Assembly: GCA_032358165.1 (NCBI GenBank)
Contig: JAALGY010000008.1
Coordinates: forward strand, 620,001 to 684,000
From: Diplosphaera chodatii
Taxonomy: Eukaryota > Chlorophyta > Trebouxiophyceae > Prasiolales > Stichococcaceae
Reading direction: 5' to 3'
Length of the DNA: 64,000 nt
Shown: positions 11,554-24,600 of the stretch, one piece after another
Layout of the letters: each line of letters begins with the position of its first letter
Numbering within the stretch: position 1 is the first letter of the stretch
Made by a program: the position numbers and the translations under genes
Notes under the pieces: generated by a model
Database searches by the model: none
Told to the model about the DNA's origin: nothing
Seen by the model: only the letters and a program-made list of their open reading frames with translations

Positions 11554-14500
11554 ATGAGCTTCGGTGGCCCGCCGCAGGTACGTGCTGTCCTTGAGGCCTG
11601 AAACTGCTGGTTGTTGGGGTGCCCTCTGCAGGCGCTTTAGATGTGACACCGTGGTGTGTAGGGCGGGCTGGAGTATCCTGGGCAGGTGCCAGACATGGTC
11701 AAGCAGTTTGTGGTGTACTTCTACCGCCACATCAGGCAAGCTGGCTGCCATTGCAGCTGCTGTGCTAGCATTCCCGCTCCTGGCGATTAGCCGCCAGCGT
11801 GTTTTTTTGGACGGTCAAGCATATAGCGCGCTCAGTCGCCCACCTCGCTGCCGAGTGTTGAAGCTTGTGCTGACGCAGGGAGCGGAACATGCGGGAGATC
11901 CAGTCGATGTACGATGTGTCCTTCGCCAAACTCAGCGAGCGATTCTTCAAAGCGCAGCCATGGCCGTCCGTGGATGCTATTGCAGAGCTGGTCGATCACG
12001 ACCATGTCTTCTGTATGCTGTATAAGGTGAGCGGGCTGGTGACAGCTACAACGTCGGAATGTCCCAAGCGTATCAAACCAGAGGACACATCCTCTCAGCT
12101 ATGGAGATGTGATGGCCTGCGGTAAAGGTTGATAGTGAAGGAAGCAACCCTGTGTTCTGCTGCTAGAAGTGGGCAGCTCAGCATTCGCGACCCATGGCCC
12201 TCATGCCTGTTGCGGTTGATGGGACGCACAGGAGATGTACTTCCGGCATCTGTACGCCATCCAGCAGCCGCCGCTGGAGGCGCGTGCAGAGTCGTGGGCG
12301 AACTACACCGCGCTGTTCGGCGTCATCCTGCACGGCAACGTCAACATGCAGCTGCCCAACGGCTGGCTGTGGGACATGATCGACGAGTTCGTGTACCAGT
12401 TCCAGTCCTTTGCACAGTACCGCGGCAAGCTGTCCATGAAGTCTGCTGAGGAGGTGCGCCATGCTGAGCCACCGCTCGTCTAAGTTCTGGTCCGCCAGCC
12501 TGCTTTGGTCAGTGCTTTGATGTCCTTCGGCTAATTTGTAAGGCTTGTGTTTCTGAGGTCTGCCAGATCTTATCACCAAGTGGTCATTAGCACCCTCTTT
12601 CTGACCTGCTGCCTGTCTGCAACCCTCTGCAGCTAGCGCAGCTGCGGCAGGCGGACGATGTGTGGAACACGCTGGGGGTGTTGAACTACCTCCAGGCGCT
12701 TGTCGGCAAGTCGGGCATCGTGGAGGAGCTGACTGCACCAGGTGAGAAGGCAACTGCCGACAGTCAATACTTGATACTGTGAAAGAGCTGACCGTGCTCG
12801 GAGCTCGCGCATCCTGCACTTCATCAGCCTGCGTCCGTCAAGTCAACCTTCATGCGTTGCTGGCGAGGCCAGGAAGAGTGGATCACTCACACTGACAGCG
12901 ACAAAGGCAGGAGTAGTCGCACGGCGCACCTGGGTGACATGCGATTTGTGGTGTTGCAGGCGGTGCAGCGCGGCTGAAGGCCACTGAGGGCTTCGTGCCG
13001 CAGCAGTCGAATGTCCTGCGCATGCTGGGCTACTTCAGCCTGGTGGGCCTGCAGCGTGTGCACGCCCTCGTGGGCGACTACCACGGCGCGCTGAAGGTGG
13101 GATGATGCTCGTGGCAGACGTTGCAGTGGTGCTGCAAATTCCGCGTCCTCAGGCTTCTGCCTGTGAATGTATGCGTAGTATCGTTGCAAGCTCACATGTT
13201 CCAATGCAACTTTGTGCAATTCCCAGGCCATGGCGCCGCTGAACCTGTTCGAGACCCGGGATCTGATGACGCCAGCAATCGCCAGCTGCAACATCTCGCT
13301 GTACTACTACGGCGGCTTCTGCTACCTGATGCAGCGGCGGTACCTGGATGCAGCGCGTGCCTTCAACTCCATCCTGGCATTCATCCATCGGTGCGGTTGA
13401 AGCTTCCTGTGCATCTGCAGTCTTCAAGTGAAACCCTACTGGTTAGATTGAACACCTGGCAGGCTGGGCCTACTACATTGGCCAGCAGCTCAGACGAGAT
13501 GCATCATGGCGTGGCTTCGTGCTCCGAGTGAAGCATGTTGGCTGTCGCCTTCCCGCAACCCTTTGCAGTGGCAGCTGCAGGGCCTGATTCAACACATCAG
13601 TGTTGACCGTGCACGCAGGGTGAAGGGCTTTCACCAGCGCAGCGCCCAGTACGAGCAGATTCTAAAGAAGAACGAGCAGATGTTCGCGCTGCTGGCTGTG
13701 ACGACGGCGCTGTGCCCCGCTGCGCTGTCCGACCTCAACGAAACCGTGCTCAACCTGCTGCAGGAGAAGTGAGTCTGAGCTGCAAGCTCGCAAGCAGGAT
13801 GTGTGGCTGTCTTCCTGACTCTTGAGCAATCTGGATCTGTCGACTTGTGACACTGGGCGCTAAGTCACTGGGCGATGTTTAATCTGTAACGGCGTGTCTG
13901 CTGTGCAGGTATGGCGAGAAGCGGCAACGCATGGTGCTGGGCGATGCCGGGGTGTATGACGAGCTCTTCTCGTACGCATGCCCCAAGTTCATCACCGCCG
14001 CACCGCCAAACTACGATGCGCCGGTAAGTACGTCTGCCATTGGCACACCATGTACTGTGGATAGCGCACCGAATATACGGCAGCTGCCGATGCACCGCCC
14101 TCCTGGGAGTGAATTCTTCCGAATACGGCTGCCTTTGCTGCCAGCAGGCGACAAACACGAACCAGGAGGCATACCGACTGCAGCTGAAGATGTTCCTGGC
14201 CCTGCTGCACCAGCAGCGCCATCTGCCCAGCCTGAAGCAGCTGCTCAAGCTGTACACCGTGAGCCAGATTCTCCCCAGAAGTTGCCTCTGTGTTGCTGGT
14301 AATTGCTGTGCGTCGCATGGCCTGCACTGCTGCAGCCTCTGATACTGCTTGGGCTGTGGGCCTCGATCCAGTCTACCGATGCGCACCTTCCATGGGCCAC
14401 ATCGTTTTCGCATGTGGATGTTGAAGCCCACTGGCCAGGCTGAATGTCTGCAGCATCGACTGCTTTCAGCAGGACCAAGCCATCGTCTTTACGCGCTGCA

Positions 14501-15134
14501 GAGCATCTCGCTGCCAAAGCTGGCGGGGCTGCTGGAGATGGACGGCGCCACCCTGCGCGCACAGCTCATGCTGCTCAAGTCCACAGCGCTGGTCAAGACC
14601 TGGAACGGCTCGGGTGATGGCACCGAGGTATGCTGCTGAAGCTTGTCATCTGTGATGTCGGATGGACGTCCACCCGCCATCGCAGCAGTCATCACAGGCG
14701 ATGACAGTGTTCCCGGTTTCTGATGATCACAGATGGGAGCTGTAGTCCAAGTCCAATGCTGATGCTTCAGGCACTGTTCTCCTGCAGGGTGACTTCCTGC
14801 CGGCAGCGGATGTGGACTTCTACATCGACATGGACCCGACGTCCGGGGAGGAGATGGTCACGGTCGAGGAGGCCAAGCAGATTCGGCGGCAAGGTGTGCC
14901 GCTGCTGTTCCATGATGCAGCCAGCTTCTGGTCTGCCTTGCAAGCTGAGCTACATGCACCCCTGCTGGGACCTGCTTCACCTGTTCTGACAGACAACATG
15001 GTGATTGCACTGCAGACGACTTCCTGGCGGAGCACATAGTGAAATTCAACACCATTGTGCGCGATCTGGCAGCTATCACGCCGGTGGCAGCTGCGCCAGT
15101 GGCGCCCGTGCCACAAGCACTGCCCGCATACTGA
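11554..15134 (+). CDS. EIF3L: Eukaryotic translation initiation factor 3 subunit L
   Basis: Thirteen exons: 11554-11577, 11686-11735, 11879-12026, 12232-12453, 12633-12741, 12960-13096, 13227-13390, 13619-13768, 13909-14023, 14148-14258, 14502-14627, 14788-14893, 15016-15134; 526 residues against about 560 in animals. It is recognised along its whole length: VPDMVKQFVVYFYRHIR, EIQSMYDVSFAKLSERFF, LVDHDHVFCMLYK, NGWLWDMIDEFVYQFQSF, YDELFSYACPKFI and, near the end, DVDFYIDMDP, all counterparts of the human protein. The C-terminal third is the PCI-type region. Known role: part of the eIF3 complex, which loads mRNA onto the 40S ribosomal subunit in the cytoplasm. The start codon yields the short first exon MSFGGPPQ. 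Odd point: intron 2 begins with GC (donor GCAAGC at 11736); homology on both sides requires that junction. Confidence 0.96.
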
Positions 15135-15274
15135 TGCGGCCGAGGGCCAAGTTTCAGCCAATGTGATCGTTGTAGCGCATAAACGATAACGATGGTTTCA
15201 GTGGCAGAGCCGACTTACGAGCATCTGAGCATCCAAAGCAATAAGCTACCGTCCAACACCTCTAGCTTTGCCCA

Positions 15275-15826
15275 TCAAGCCCCAGCCTCCTCTGGTGTTT
15301 TCGTGGTCATTGAATCCACGGCGTGCACTGTGTCTTGCAGCTCCATCCAGATGGCCTGCAGCAGAGCGCACCACGACATCATCACGCAAACTTTTAAACC
15401 AGAAAACAACTGCAGCTGCACGGTGCAAAACTGCCGCTCAGCTGCGGTTTAGACAAGCCATGCAGTCACGTCGCACACCTTGTACACCCTCTGCTGCCGC
15501 TTGACACTCGACATCCCATCGAACACTGACGAGACCACGTCGATGCTGACATGCCTGCCATCTCCGTACGTGTCTGTCACAGACACTTTGTCTGTCTCGA
15601 GCGCATCCATGATCTTTCCCTGGGCAATGAGGGCAAAAGGTCGCGTCACGAGGATGCAAGCATTGCCTTCAAGGGCGGGAGGCAGGATACTGAAGGTACG
15701 CATTGATGCATCGCATCATATGCTGTGTGCCACCTTCATGCCCTGCATCGTCTGCTGAGAGATGCGTGCGGTCTCCGGATCAACCGATGGGGGCTCCTCA
15801 GAATATGAGCCAGCAGGTCCAGTCAC
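15275..15826 (-). CDS. BOLA4: BolA-like protein, BOLA4 type (N-terminal exon not resolved)
   Basis: Three exons on the complement: 15734-15826, 15479-15619 and 15275-15355, giving 104 residues in phase to TGA. The core reads KIMDALETDKVSVTDTYGD, then GRHVSIDVVSSVFDGMSSV and KRQQRVYK, then AIWMELQDTVHAVDSMTTKTP. This matches plant BOLA4, including the shared tail HAVDSMTTKTP and the BolA helix-turn-helix-like core with its conserved His in RHVS. Known role: plastid and mitochondrial BOLA proteins partner monothiol glutaredoxins in Fe-S cluster handling. The coding region clearly starts further upstream. Two frames at about 15879-16137 look like transit peptides (MYSFRDATRAAHLVARSS or an alternative), but I could not fix the junction, so the true start lies somewhere up to about 16150. 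Confidence 0.9.
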
Positions 15827-16471
15827 CTGCGAGTGAGTGCCAAACTTGTCCGAACACTGAGCTGCCTTTGATGTCATGTCACATCACGCTGAGGTGACGC
15901 GTCGCCATCATCCGCAGCCCCCACAGGCATAGCAATGTGCACCGGGATGCTATGTGCATGCATTGGCTGCCGCTGGCGTTGCTGGATCGTGCAACGAGAT
16001 GCGCTGCCCTCGTGGCATCTCTGAAAGAGTACATGGCGCTGCAACGCAGGGCTGCTGTGCACTGACGACCGCGCAATGCCACAATGCGGCTGCACCAGTG
16101 CAGAATGCATCGCGGGTTCGCAGCGGCACACTGACAACAGGAACTCTTGATGTCGCTGATCAGCTCAGCTGCAGGCCTGTTGTGCAGGACACTCTTGGCT
16201 GCAGCGACACAGCTTTGGAAATGTCTGAATGACACGATGCATACGAAAGCTGAACGAGCAGCGGCTGCATGATCCAATGATCTGGCATCTAGGAAGCAGC
16301 AGAGCAGCTGAATCATGTATGCTGTACCTGGCCTGCCTTTCATTTGGCAGTTTCACGATCACGACATATAATGGCATTGTTGTGAAGCCGTCACGAAGCG
16401 TGAAGGTGTCAGCACGCTGATCTACGGCCAAGTGCTGCAACAGCCATCTGCTCAGATCATATGCGCGGCAC
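15827..16471. other. Head-to-head region holding the BOLA4 5' exon and the omega-amidase promoter
   Basis: The interval separates two divergently transcribed genes. On the complement, open frames near 15879-16137 could encode the BOLA4 transit peptide. On the plus strand nothing joins the omega-amidase ATG at 16472. A shared promoter is inferred from the layout only. Confidence 0.4.
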
Positions 16472-18243
16472 ATGAACTTGACACTGTCGCTACGCTTGCT
16501 GGGATCCCGTGCATTTCGGGCAGCGCCAGCTGCAGGACGGCTTGCAGGCCGGCATAGCTTGCACATAATGGCTAGCTCTGGCGGCGGACATTCCAGTATG
16601 CCACAGAAGGTACGCCTGCATGGCGGCACACGGGTAGACTGCCTCAGCATGACTTTGTATCGTAGCAGGTTGCAACCGCGTTGCTGAAGATATGTGGTTA
16701 CTATCAGGTCAGCCTAGCGCTATGTCAGCTTGCTGTCGGCAGCGATAAGGAAGCCAACTGGGAGACGGCTCGTAGCGCTGTGAAGGTGCGGAATGACCTG
16801 CACAATATCCGACATTGCCTGCGCACGTCTACATTGTGCGAGACACCAGCAAGGCTCAAATGAGGACTGACGGCACAGATCAATACTCCACACCATACTA
16901 TCGCTGACTGTTGCAGAGCAGGCAAAAGTTCAGCAAAAGTTCAGCAAGCTATTGGTGCTGTTGGAGCCCTGACTGTCTACAGGTGTGCACATCACTTGCA
17001 GGAGGCGGCGGGAAATGGTGCGAAGTTGGTGGTGCTGCCAGAGATGTGGAACTGTCCATACTCTAATGACAGCTTCCCAGTCTATGCTGAAGACATCGAT
17101 GGTGGCGCCTCGCCCTCTGCCGATGTGCTGTCAAAGGTGACTCTACTGCAGTGTCACATGTGAAAAGTGCATCTCTATCTGATGGCGCTGTGGGACTCGT
17201 ACCCCTGGCCATTGATGAGGGCTGCTGACCACAGTGTTCTTGATCCGGCAGATTGCAAAGGAGCAAGGCGTGACATTAGTGGGCGGGTCCATCCCAGAGA
17301 CCAGCGACGGCAAGCTGTACAACACCTGCTGCATCTACAGCCCAGACGGCAGCCTGATCGGCAAGCACCGAAAGGTACGGATGATGGACGAGTGTTAATC
17401 ACCGTATGTCTCATCGGCTGCAGCGGGAAGCGCGTTGCGCGACAAGATCACTGGCAGGCTGCTGTAGGGTCCCTTGTGAAGGGGCGTTGTGCACTGCCTT
17501 GGGCTATTGACATCCACTTGCAGCTACAGGTGCACCTCTTCGACATCGACATCCCAGGCAAGATCAGCTTCAAGGAGTCTGAGACGCTGTCGCCCGGCCA
17601 GCGGGGCACAGTCGTCAACACGCCCCACGGCATCATTGCCGTCGGCATCTGCTACGACCTGCGCTTCCCGGAGCTTGCACAGCTGTATGCCAAGCAGGGC
17701 GCCAACATCATCATATACCCTGGTGAGGTTGTTTCCTGACGCTTTGTCGACTGTATGCTGCTTCGGCGAGCATTGGCTGCAACATGGTCCCTGCTGGCCT
17801 GCAAACAAGTGCAGAGGTAGGAATCCCAGGCTTTTGAATTGCAGGCGCGTTCAACACCACCACTGGCCCTCTGCACTGGGAATTGCTGCTGCGGGCGCGT
17901 GCAACAGACAACCAGCTATTCGTCGCCGCCTGCTCGCCAGCGCGCAATGAGGAGGCCTCCTATAATGTCAGTACACCTGAATCTTCTGGCAATGGTTCCG
18001 CTGACATCATTGAAAGATGCTGGACGGTCAACTTTGTGCGAAACCTAGCATCCTGCAACATCGCAGGCATGGGGCCACTCCACCGTCGTCACTCCAAACG
18101 GCGAAGTGCTGGCCACGACAGAGCACCAGCCAGGCATTGTATACGCAGAGCTGGACCTGGCTGAAGTTGCGGAGCGGAGGCGCAACATGCCGCTGACACA
18201 ACAGAAGCGGGCTGACCTCTACGAGCTGGTTGACAGGACCTGA
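16472..18243 (+). CDS. NIT2: Omega-amidase (NIT2-type nitrilase-superfamily hydrolase)
   Basis: Seven exons: 16472-16609, 16708-16785, 17002-17136, 17252-17374, 17530-17722, 17845-17966, 18067-18243; 321 residues. The nitrilase triad is intact: E86 in [21 protein letters not shown]155 in KHRK and C199 in [39 protein letters not shown] and [19 protein letters not shown] follow in the order typical of the family. Known reaction: deamidation of alpha-ketoglutaramate and alpha-ketosuccinamate to 2-oxoglutarate and oxaloacetate plus ammonia, closing the glutamine transaminase route. The N-terminus before the domain ([19 protein letters not shown]) is basic and Ser/Ala-rich, so organelle import, probably mitochondrial, is inferred. 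Exon 2 could instead begin at 16669, adding 13 residues in frame. Confidence 0.94.
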
Positions 18244-18618
18244 TGATAGCTGCAGCGTCCCATATCATCTTCCGTGTCAATGGGAGCGCAAACAAGCGAT
18301 GAAGAACTGTACAGTACATGTATGTACTTGTTGAGAGTTGGCCGTGCTCGAGCTGTTGGCAGGGTGGCCCACCAGACCCAGTCATGAACCCTGATGCATG
18401 ACTAATCTGGCAGCTGCCGACCTCGCATCTGGCTCGCGCGAGCAAAAGTAAGGCATCTCACCTTTCTCTGCGCAACACTGCGTATGCTGCACGTGGCGAT
18501 CAGCTCACATGAAACGCACGCCAGCCGCCTGGCTGGCCGACTGGCAGTCACTGCCTGATAGATAGACCGTTTGTGAATTTGAGATCGCCTTGACATTTGA
18601 GGGCGGACTTCCAGCGAG
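18244..18618. other. Intergenic region, omega-amidase 3' end to MUN gene 5' end
   Basis: Two genes on the same strand are separated by about 375 bp. No exon fits either gene; no regulatory element is recognisable. Confidence 0.4.
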
Positions 18619-21600
18619 ATGGACTCTTACGCAAAGCGGTGGACGCAAGGCGCAAAGTCAGCATGGAATGCGTACGGGAAGCAGTCCAGCATGCAGGATG
18701 CTTCGAATTTTGCTCCGGACCAGGCCACACTCGAGCACGAGCTGATTCAGTACCTTCTCAATGTGAGGGCCTGATGGTGCAATACACGTTGACGGAGCAC
18801 GAGCACGTGGTGCAATGTCAACGCTTCTCCAAAGCGCGCTCGTATATGCGCATCATGCCGATGCGCATACACCCACGGCTTGGTACACTGGTGACTGTCT
18901 CCCGCACACAGGAGTTCCGCAGCATCAGGGGGGACGATCCGGGAGCGGAGGGCCTGTCGCAGGAGGACCAGGACTCACTGGACCTAACAAAGCTACTCAG
19001 CGCATTACAAACAGGTGAGCTGGCGACAGCTTGACCTGGCTGTTATGGCTGAGCTTGGTTTGGAGACGTGTTTTCACAGACGTTTTCAACGTTTTGTCGT
19101 GACGGACACAGAGAAGCCGGGCAGTCTGGCGCGCGCTCTGGACGGTGGAGGCGCAGCTGTGGCTCAGCAGAATGGTGTGTCATCACCGACAGCTGAGGCA
19201 GCGCGTGCCAGGCGCTTGGACAGCAGGACGGCGAGGCAGAGCTTCGTTGGCGAGGACGTGGGGCAGCCCGTGCTCAACATCGCGTCCTTTGACATTGGTA
19301 AGACTGACGCGTGTCTGACACCGCCACCTGTTGCGCTGGCTGCCATCAGCATGCCAGTTTGTATCGGGATGGACCATGCGCAAAGTGTGTGCAGGGCTGG
19401 ACGATGCACTCGTGAATGAGCTGGCGTACCAGCTGTTCCTCAGCACCTGCGGCTATGACTGCAGCCCGGACAACCTGCAGGCGATCCGCCGCCATCTGCA
19501 GGTGTTGCCCTGCAAACAAGATGGCGATGCCCCGTCAAACTGTGAACTGGCTAAGCGCCTGCATGCTAACAGGGAGCATGCTCTGACTGAGAGCGGTCGT
19601 GATGGATACCTGGTATGACATCATGCTGTGTCTGGGTCACACACACAGATCGGCCAGACGCGGGGGCAGGAGCTGCAGCGCGTGGCCAGCGCAGCGGAGT
19701 CTCTAACAGCGCAGGCGCCCAGCCCCGGCATGGTGCCGGCAGCAGAGGCGGCCGCCGCCGGCAGCCTGGCCTCCCTGGCGACGCAGGTAGGGCGGAATGT
19801 GTGTGTTCGACACACGCGCCTTCGGCATCGTTCTGTAATGACATGGCAGTGATGCCAGCCTGCCAGCCACGGGCGATTGCTTGGGAGAGCACACAGCTGT
19901 GCCGATCGGCATCTGGCAGCAGATGACCCTGCGGCGCTGTGCGTACAGGCGCACTTGCTGCAGCAGCTGCGGCCAACAGACTTCCGCTCCTTTGGCGCCT
20001 TCCTGACATGGCGGCAGGATGTGAGCCAGCTGCTGACGGCGGTGCTGGGACTGGCATCCCGCGAGACCTCACGTGCAAACAGCCGCCTCGCCGCCTCCTG
20101 CCGCAGCCACATGGTACGGGCAGCAGGGTCGCTACATGTGTCAGTCAGGGCTTGCCTGGTCGCTGCAAATGTCACTAGACAGGCAGATGACACCGCGGTA
20201 CCCACATACGCCTGTGTACACAAGCTGAGTTGTATAGGCTGCCAATGAACTACAGCATGGGGAGGCAGGTGGTTGAAGTTGTCACATCAATCGCTTGCAC
20301 TTGCAACGCAGGCGCGGTTGAAGGGTGCACTACGGCGGCTGGACATCCCCTCGATCGAGGAGTTTGATGAGGGCGAATATGCTGAGGCAGCGGACGCAGT
20401 CTACAAGGCGGTGTCTGGCATCTGCAGCCAGTCCAGGTGCTTGCCACAAGATGCTCATGTCATAATTGTAGGATACTCGTGTGACATCAGTCAGATGCGC
20501 AGCAGGAGCAGACACACCCCACGTTAAGCTGCTCCACACGCCGGTTGGCACCAACATTTGTGCTTCAAGGGCCCCACCGCCGAGCATGCATATGCAGGTC
20601 GGGCTGGGCATTCCCGTGGGGCCTCCGCGTGCAGCTGGCAGAGGTGCTGCTGCAAGGACTGTTCGACCAGGTGGGTGTCTGCTCCAAAACACAACATGCA
20701 CCATATCCGAGTGACAATCCTGCATTACTTGTGATACGAGGCACCCGGTATGCCATCTGAGCAGCAGTGGCTGATGTATAGAGCACATATACCATCCGCT
20801 GCACCACTGTGCACTGCTCTTTTGAGCAGGAGAAGGGCGGGTATGTGACGCACCACGAGCGGCTGCTGTCCAGTGTCGCGCGGCAGCTGTGGCCGCTGCT
20901 GGGCATCTCTGCCCCCGTGGCAGACGCGCTGTGGGCGTGGGTGCACTTCCGCAAGGTGCATTTTCGTTGTGCAGACTACCTGCTCTCCTGTGGTTGTACG
21001 CACACAGCATGGTTCACCGGTGCCGGGGTTGCGTACATATTGCTGCACAGCATCCCAGCAGTGAAAGATGCAACACACAATGACACCACCCATCATCAAT
21101 CCTGCTGCCGGATGTGCAGTTCTCGGTCAACGGCGACCGCAGCCTGCTGGCGACGGCGGAGGCGGGGGTGCAGCGCATCCTGCAGCACGCCGCCGAGCCG
21201 CCGCCCAAGGAGCTGTGGGACTCCCCCATCCCGCCCGATGAAGCCAACTTTGGGCTGGAGGTGCCGCCCTTAGGTCTCTTGATGGACGACCATAGGTCGT
21301 GGCCAGAAGAGTGACTGGAACTCGTGCATTGTGCGGGCGCTGGTCATGCCAGCTTTAGAACGCACTTCAGGCGGCAGCTCATGGGCAGTTTCCAGCAGCT
21401 CAGCAAGTGTTGTTGGACGACAGGCTCAATATATTGTGAGCTGCCTTGATGCCAGGTGGCGGCCAGCATCTGCGAGTGGATCTGCGAGCGCCTCAGCGAC
21501 TACCACAACAACTTCTCGAAGGACACCTCGCTCATGCGGGTGCGCTGCAGCCTGCTTGGCTGCTTTGCGTCGGCGCAGGAGGCGGGCAGTGTCGTTGTAC

Positions 21601-24600
21601 GTCGGCATACCGGAGGCAGTCGGCCGTCAACTGACCTCATGTTGCCGCTGCAGGGCCTGGTGGATGTACTTGCGGTTGCAGAGCAGGCAAAGACGCACGG
21701 GCAGGGCACTGATGTGGAACAGGTGCGCAGTGTGACCCGCCTCCCCGCTGTCAGCTGCGGTCACCCAACATGCCTGCACCCCTGCTGCACGTCGCATGGT
21801 GCTCACGATACGCGCGATGGCCAGTGATTGACGAAACCGTCCAACTGGCGCACCCTGTTGGACAGGTGCTGGCGGTCTGCCTGCGGGACTCCCTGGCAGC
21901 GGCATTCGGCCGCGACGCAGAGGCAGCGCACAACGAGGCCGACTCAGGTGCAGCCCTGGTGCATCGTCCACGAATGGGCACTTGCAGCGAGTGCGCGCAG
22001 TCATCATGAGACTTTTGAAAGCACTGCTAAGCTGGGCACGTGTCATGGCGGTCGTCTCTGGCATTGCTGACGGCTGAGATTTGACCAGTATGCTTGCGTG
22101 CGATGCAGAGGCGCAGGAGCTGGCAGGTCTGGCAGTAGCTACAGGGGCGCTGCTCCGCGCGGAGCGTGCGCTGTTCTCGCCCACCCTGGGGCACCTGCTG
22201 CGGGAGCCGGGGCGCGCCGCCGCCGCCACGCTGTACACGCTGTACGGCCAGCGCCTGCAGCCCTGGCTCGCCAAAAGTGCGTTTGCGACGTGCCACAACC
22301 CTCTGCTTGCCCCTGCCAGCTGTGAGGCTCTGCAGGGCACGAAGTCTGTGCAATAGCCTAAGTACCGGCGGCAGATAGCCAGTCAGAGTCGTTGCAGCAC
22401 AGCACAAGTGCGCAGGACTCATTCCTGAACATGCTGGGTGCTCACCTGCGCTGCAGCCAAGACGCTGACGCCGCCCAACGTGGAGGTGCTGCGCGCGGCC
22501 CAGCGGCTGGAGGCGCAGCTGGGGGTGCCCATCGCGCCGAAGGCGCCCGAGCGGCGTGCGAGGCCGGGCACGGGCGAACCGGCCGCCGCCAACCCGTGGG
22601 GCCCCCGCCCCGCGCCCCCCTCCTGGGGCCTCGAGGCCGCGATCGCGGCGCTGTCCGAGACCTGGGTCGACTCGCAGCTGGCGCAGGTGAGGCTGTGCGC
22701 GCCTGCTGGTGGCAGCACACCTCAGATACATTACGATCGTGTGAACGGTGTGACATGCGCAACATGTGCTGTTGCCTGATGACCCGAGTCTGCTGATGTG
22801 CCCATGTCAGCACGGACACTCCATGCGTCTGCAGATCCATGCCTGGGTGGTGCGCCAGACGGAGCAGGAGGACTGGAAGCCCGTGCAGGCGGAGCGCGGC
22901 TGCGCGCGGTGAGCACATGACACTTGAGCCTTCGTGTGGCCTCCCACTGATGTACTGCCGACCCTTGCTACTTCAGATTTGCTGTCTTGCGGCCAGCATG
23001 CACCGCAGCTGCCTGCACCGTACCATCGACTCCCAGCGCAGGCTGAAGTCGTGGGTTTCCGCTGTCACATCCTCACGATGTAGCTCAACTTTCCATACCG
23101 GTGGGCAGCTCTGAGGCGTGCTGTCTGGGAAACACAGGACCGCGGTGGAGGTGCAGCGCATGGTGGACAACATCATGGACGCCATGATGGACATGCGGCT
23201 GCGGCTGCCGGTCGCGGTGGTGGAGCACCTCACCGGCGGCGTCGACGACGCGATCCAGAAGCTGACCAGCAACGTGCTGTACCATGTGGGCTCCGCCGAC
23301 GTGCTCGTGCCGTCCGTGCCGCCGCTCACACGGTGTGCAACGTCCCTGGCACTGGGACCCGATGTCAGCCGACCGTTCAAGCAGCTGCCGGCAGCCTGTG
23401 GGGGCGGCAGCGCACCGCCGCTGCAACCTACAACTTGCAACCGGGGCGCGTGCACACAAGGGTGTGCACCCTATGTAAACCAGCTGGTGCTTGTGGTGCA
23501 ATCCCTCAGGCCTGGAACCCCCCCTCCGCAGGTACAAGCGCAAGGAGGCGGACAAGATGGCGCGGCTGGAGACGGAGGGCAGCGCCCCCTCCCTCGGCCG
23601 CATGAGCTCCTTCGGGCCGCAGGGCTCCGGCCCCAGCGCGTCCGGCGGCCTCCGGGTGGGCTCTGTGGCAAGGCTGCCGTGCCAGCCGCCTCCTGTTTGG
23701 TGCATCCTTTCGGTGTCCAAATGGCAGGCACTGTTTCGAACCTCCCGCCGCTCATGGGTCGTTGTGTGGTCGTCATTTGCACAGTGTTCAGCCCCCTCCC
23801 AATGTTGTGCCGCGCTCATGGCCAAGTGTCCCCACGCCGTCCTGCCTCACATTGGCTGGAGTCATCAAGGCGGTGGCTCAAGCTGGGCGCCTGCACACGA
23901 GCCGGTCTGAAGCTCGTCCTGGGCGTGACGCCGGGTGTGTGGCGCCCCCGTGCAGACGCAGCAGGAGGTGGATGCGGAGACGGCGCGGGTGGCGGCGGTG
24001 CCCGCGGAGGGGCTGGTGGTGCGCCTCAACAGCCTGGCGCGCCTGCTGGACGCCCTGGCCGCGCAGGAGGCCAAGGTCCAGGAGTGGTGGCAGGACGTGC
24101 GCGCTTTCCTCCTTCCTGCTTTCAACCATGTAGAGTTTGTGGTGCGGATGCTGCACCGAGGCTGTGCGGGAGAATGGTATCACATGCAGAGCGCCTGCAG
24201 ACTGGGCAACAGGGGGTCCTGCCATGCTGCGATGCTGTGTCATGCTGCGATGCTGTGTCAAGCTGCGATGCTGTGTCAAGTTGTGCTGGTTGCTGACACT
24301 GACACGCCAGCAGTCAGCGTGCTGATCGTATAGGCTGTCTGTCCGTCTCCATCCCCGCTGTTATGTCAGGACCCATGCTGCCTTGTCAAGCGGACGACAC
24401 CAGCAGAGAGTTCGCTCGCCGCAATTGCGACCCTTAAAACCAGCCCAAAGTCCGCCAGAGTGCGCAGGAGCTGGCCAGTCTGCAGCAGCTGCAGATGGAG
24501 CTGGACCTGGAGTGGGCTGAGCCCGTAACCCTTGCGCCTGCTGACCCGCCCGAAGTGTGCTGCTGTGCAGTAAATTGTGCTGTCAAGCACGTCAAGCAGG

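Noticed and set aside
23118..24296. Plus-strand open frame of 392 codons inside the MUN gene
   Set aside because: Only its first part (an exon) is coding; the frame then reads through two introns and out of frame through later exons.
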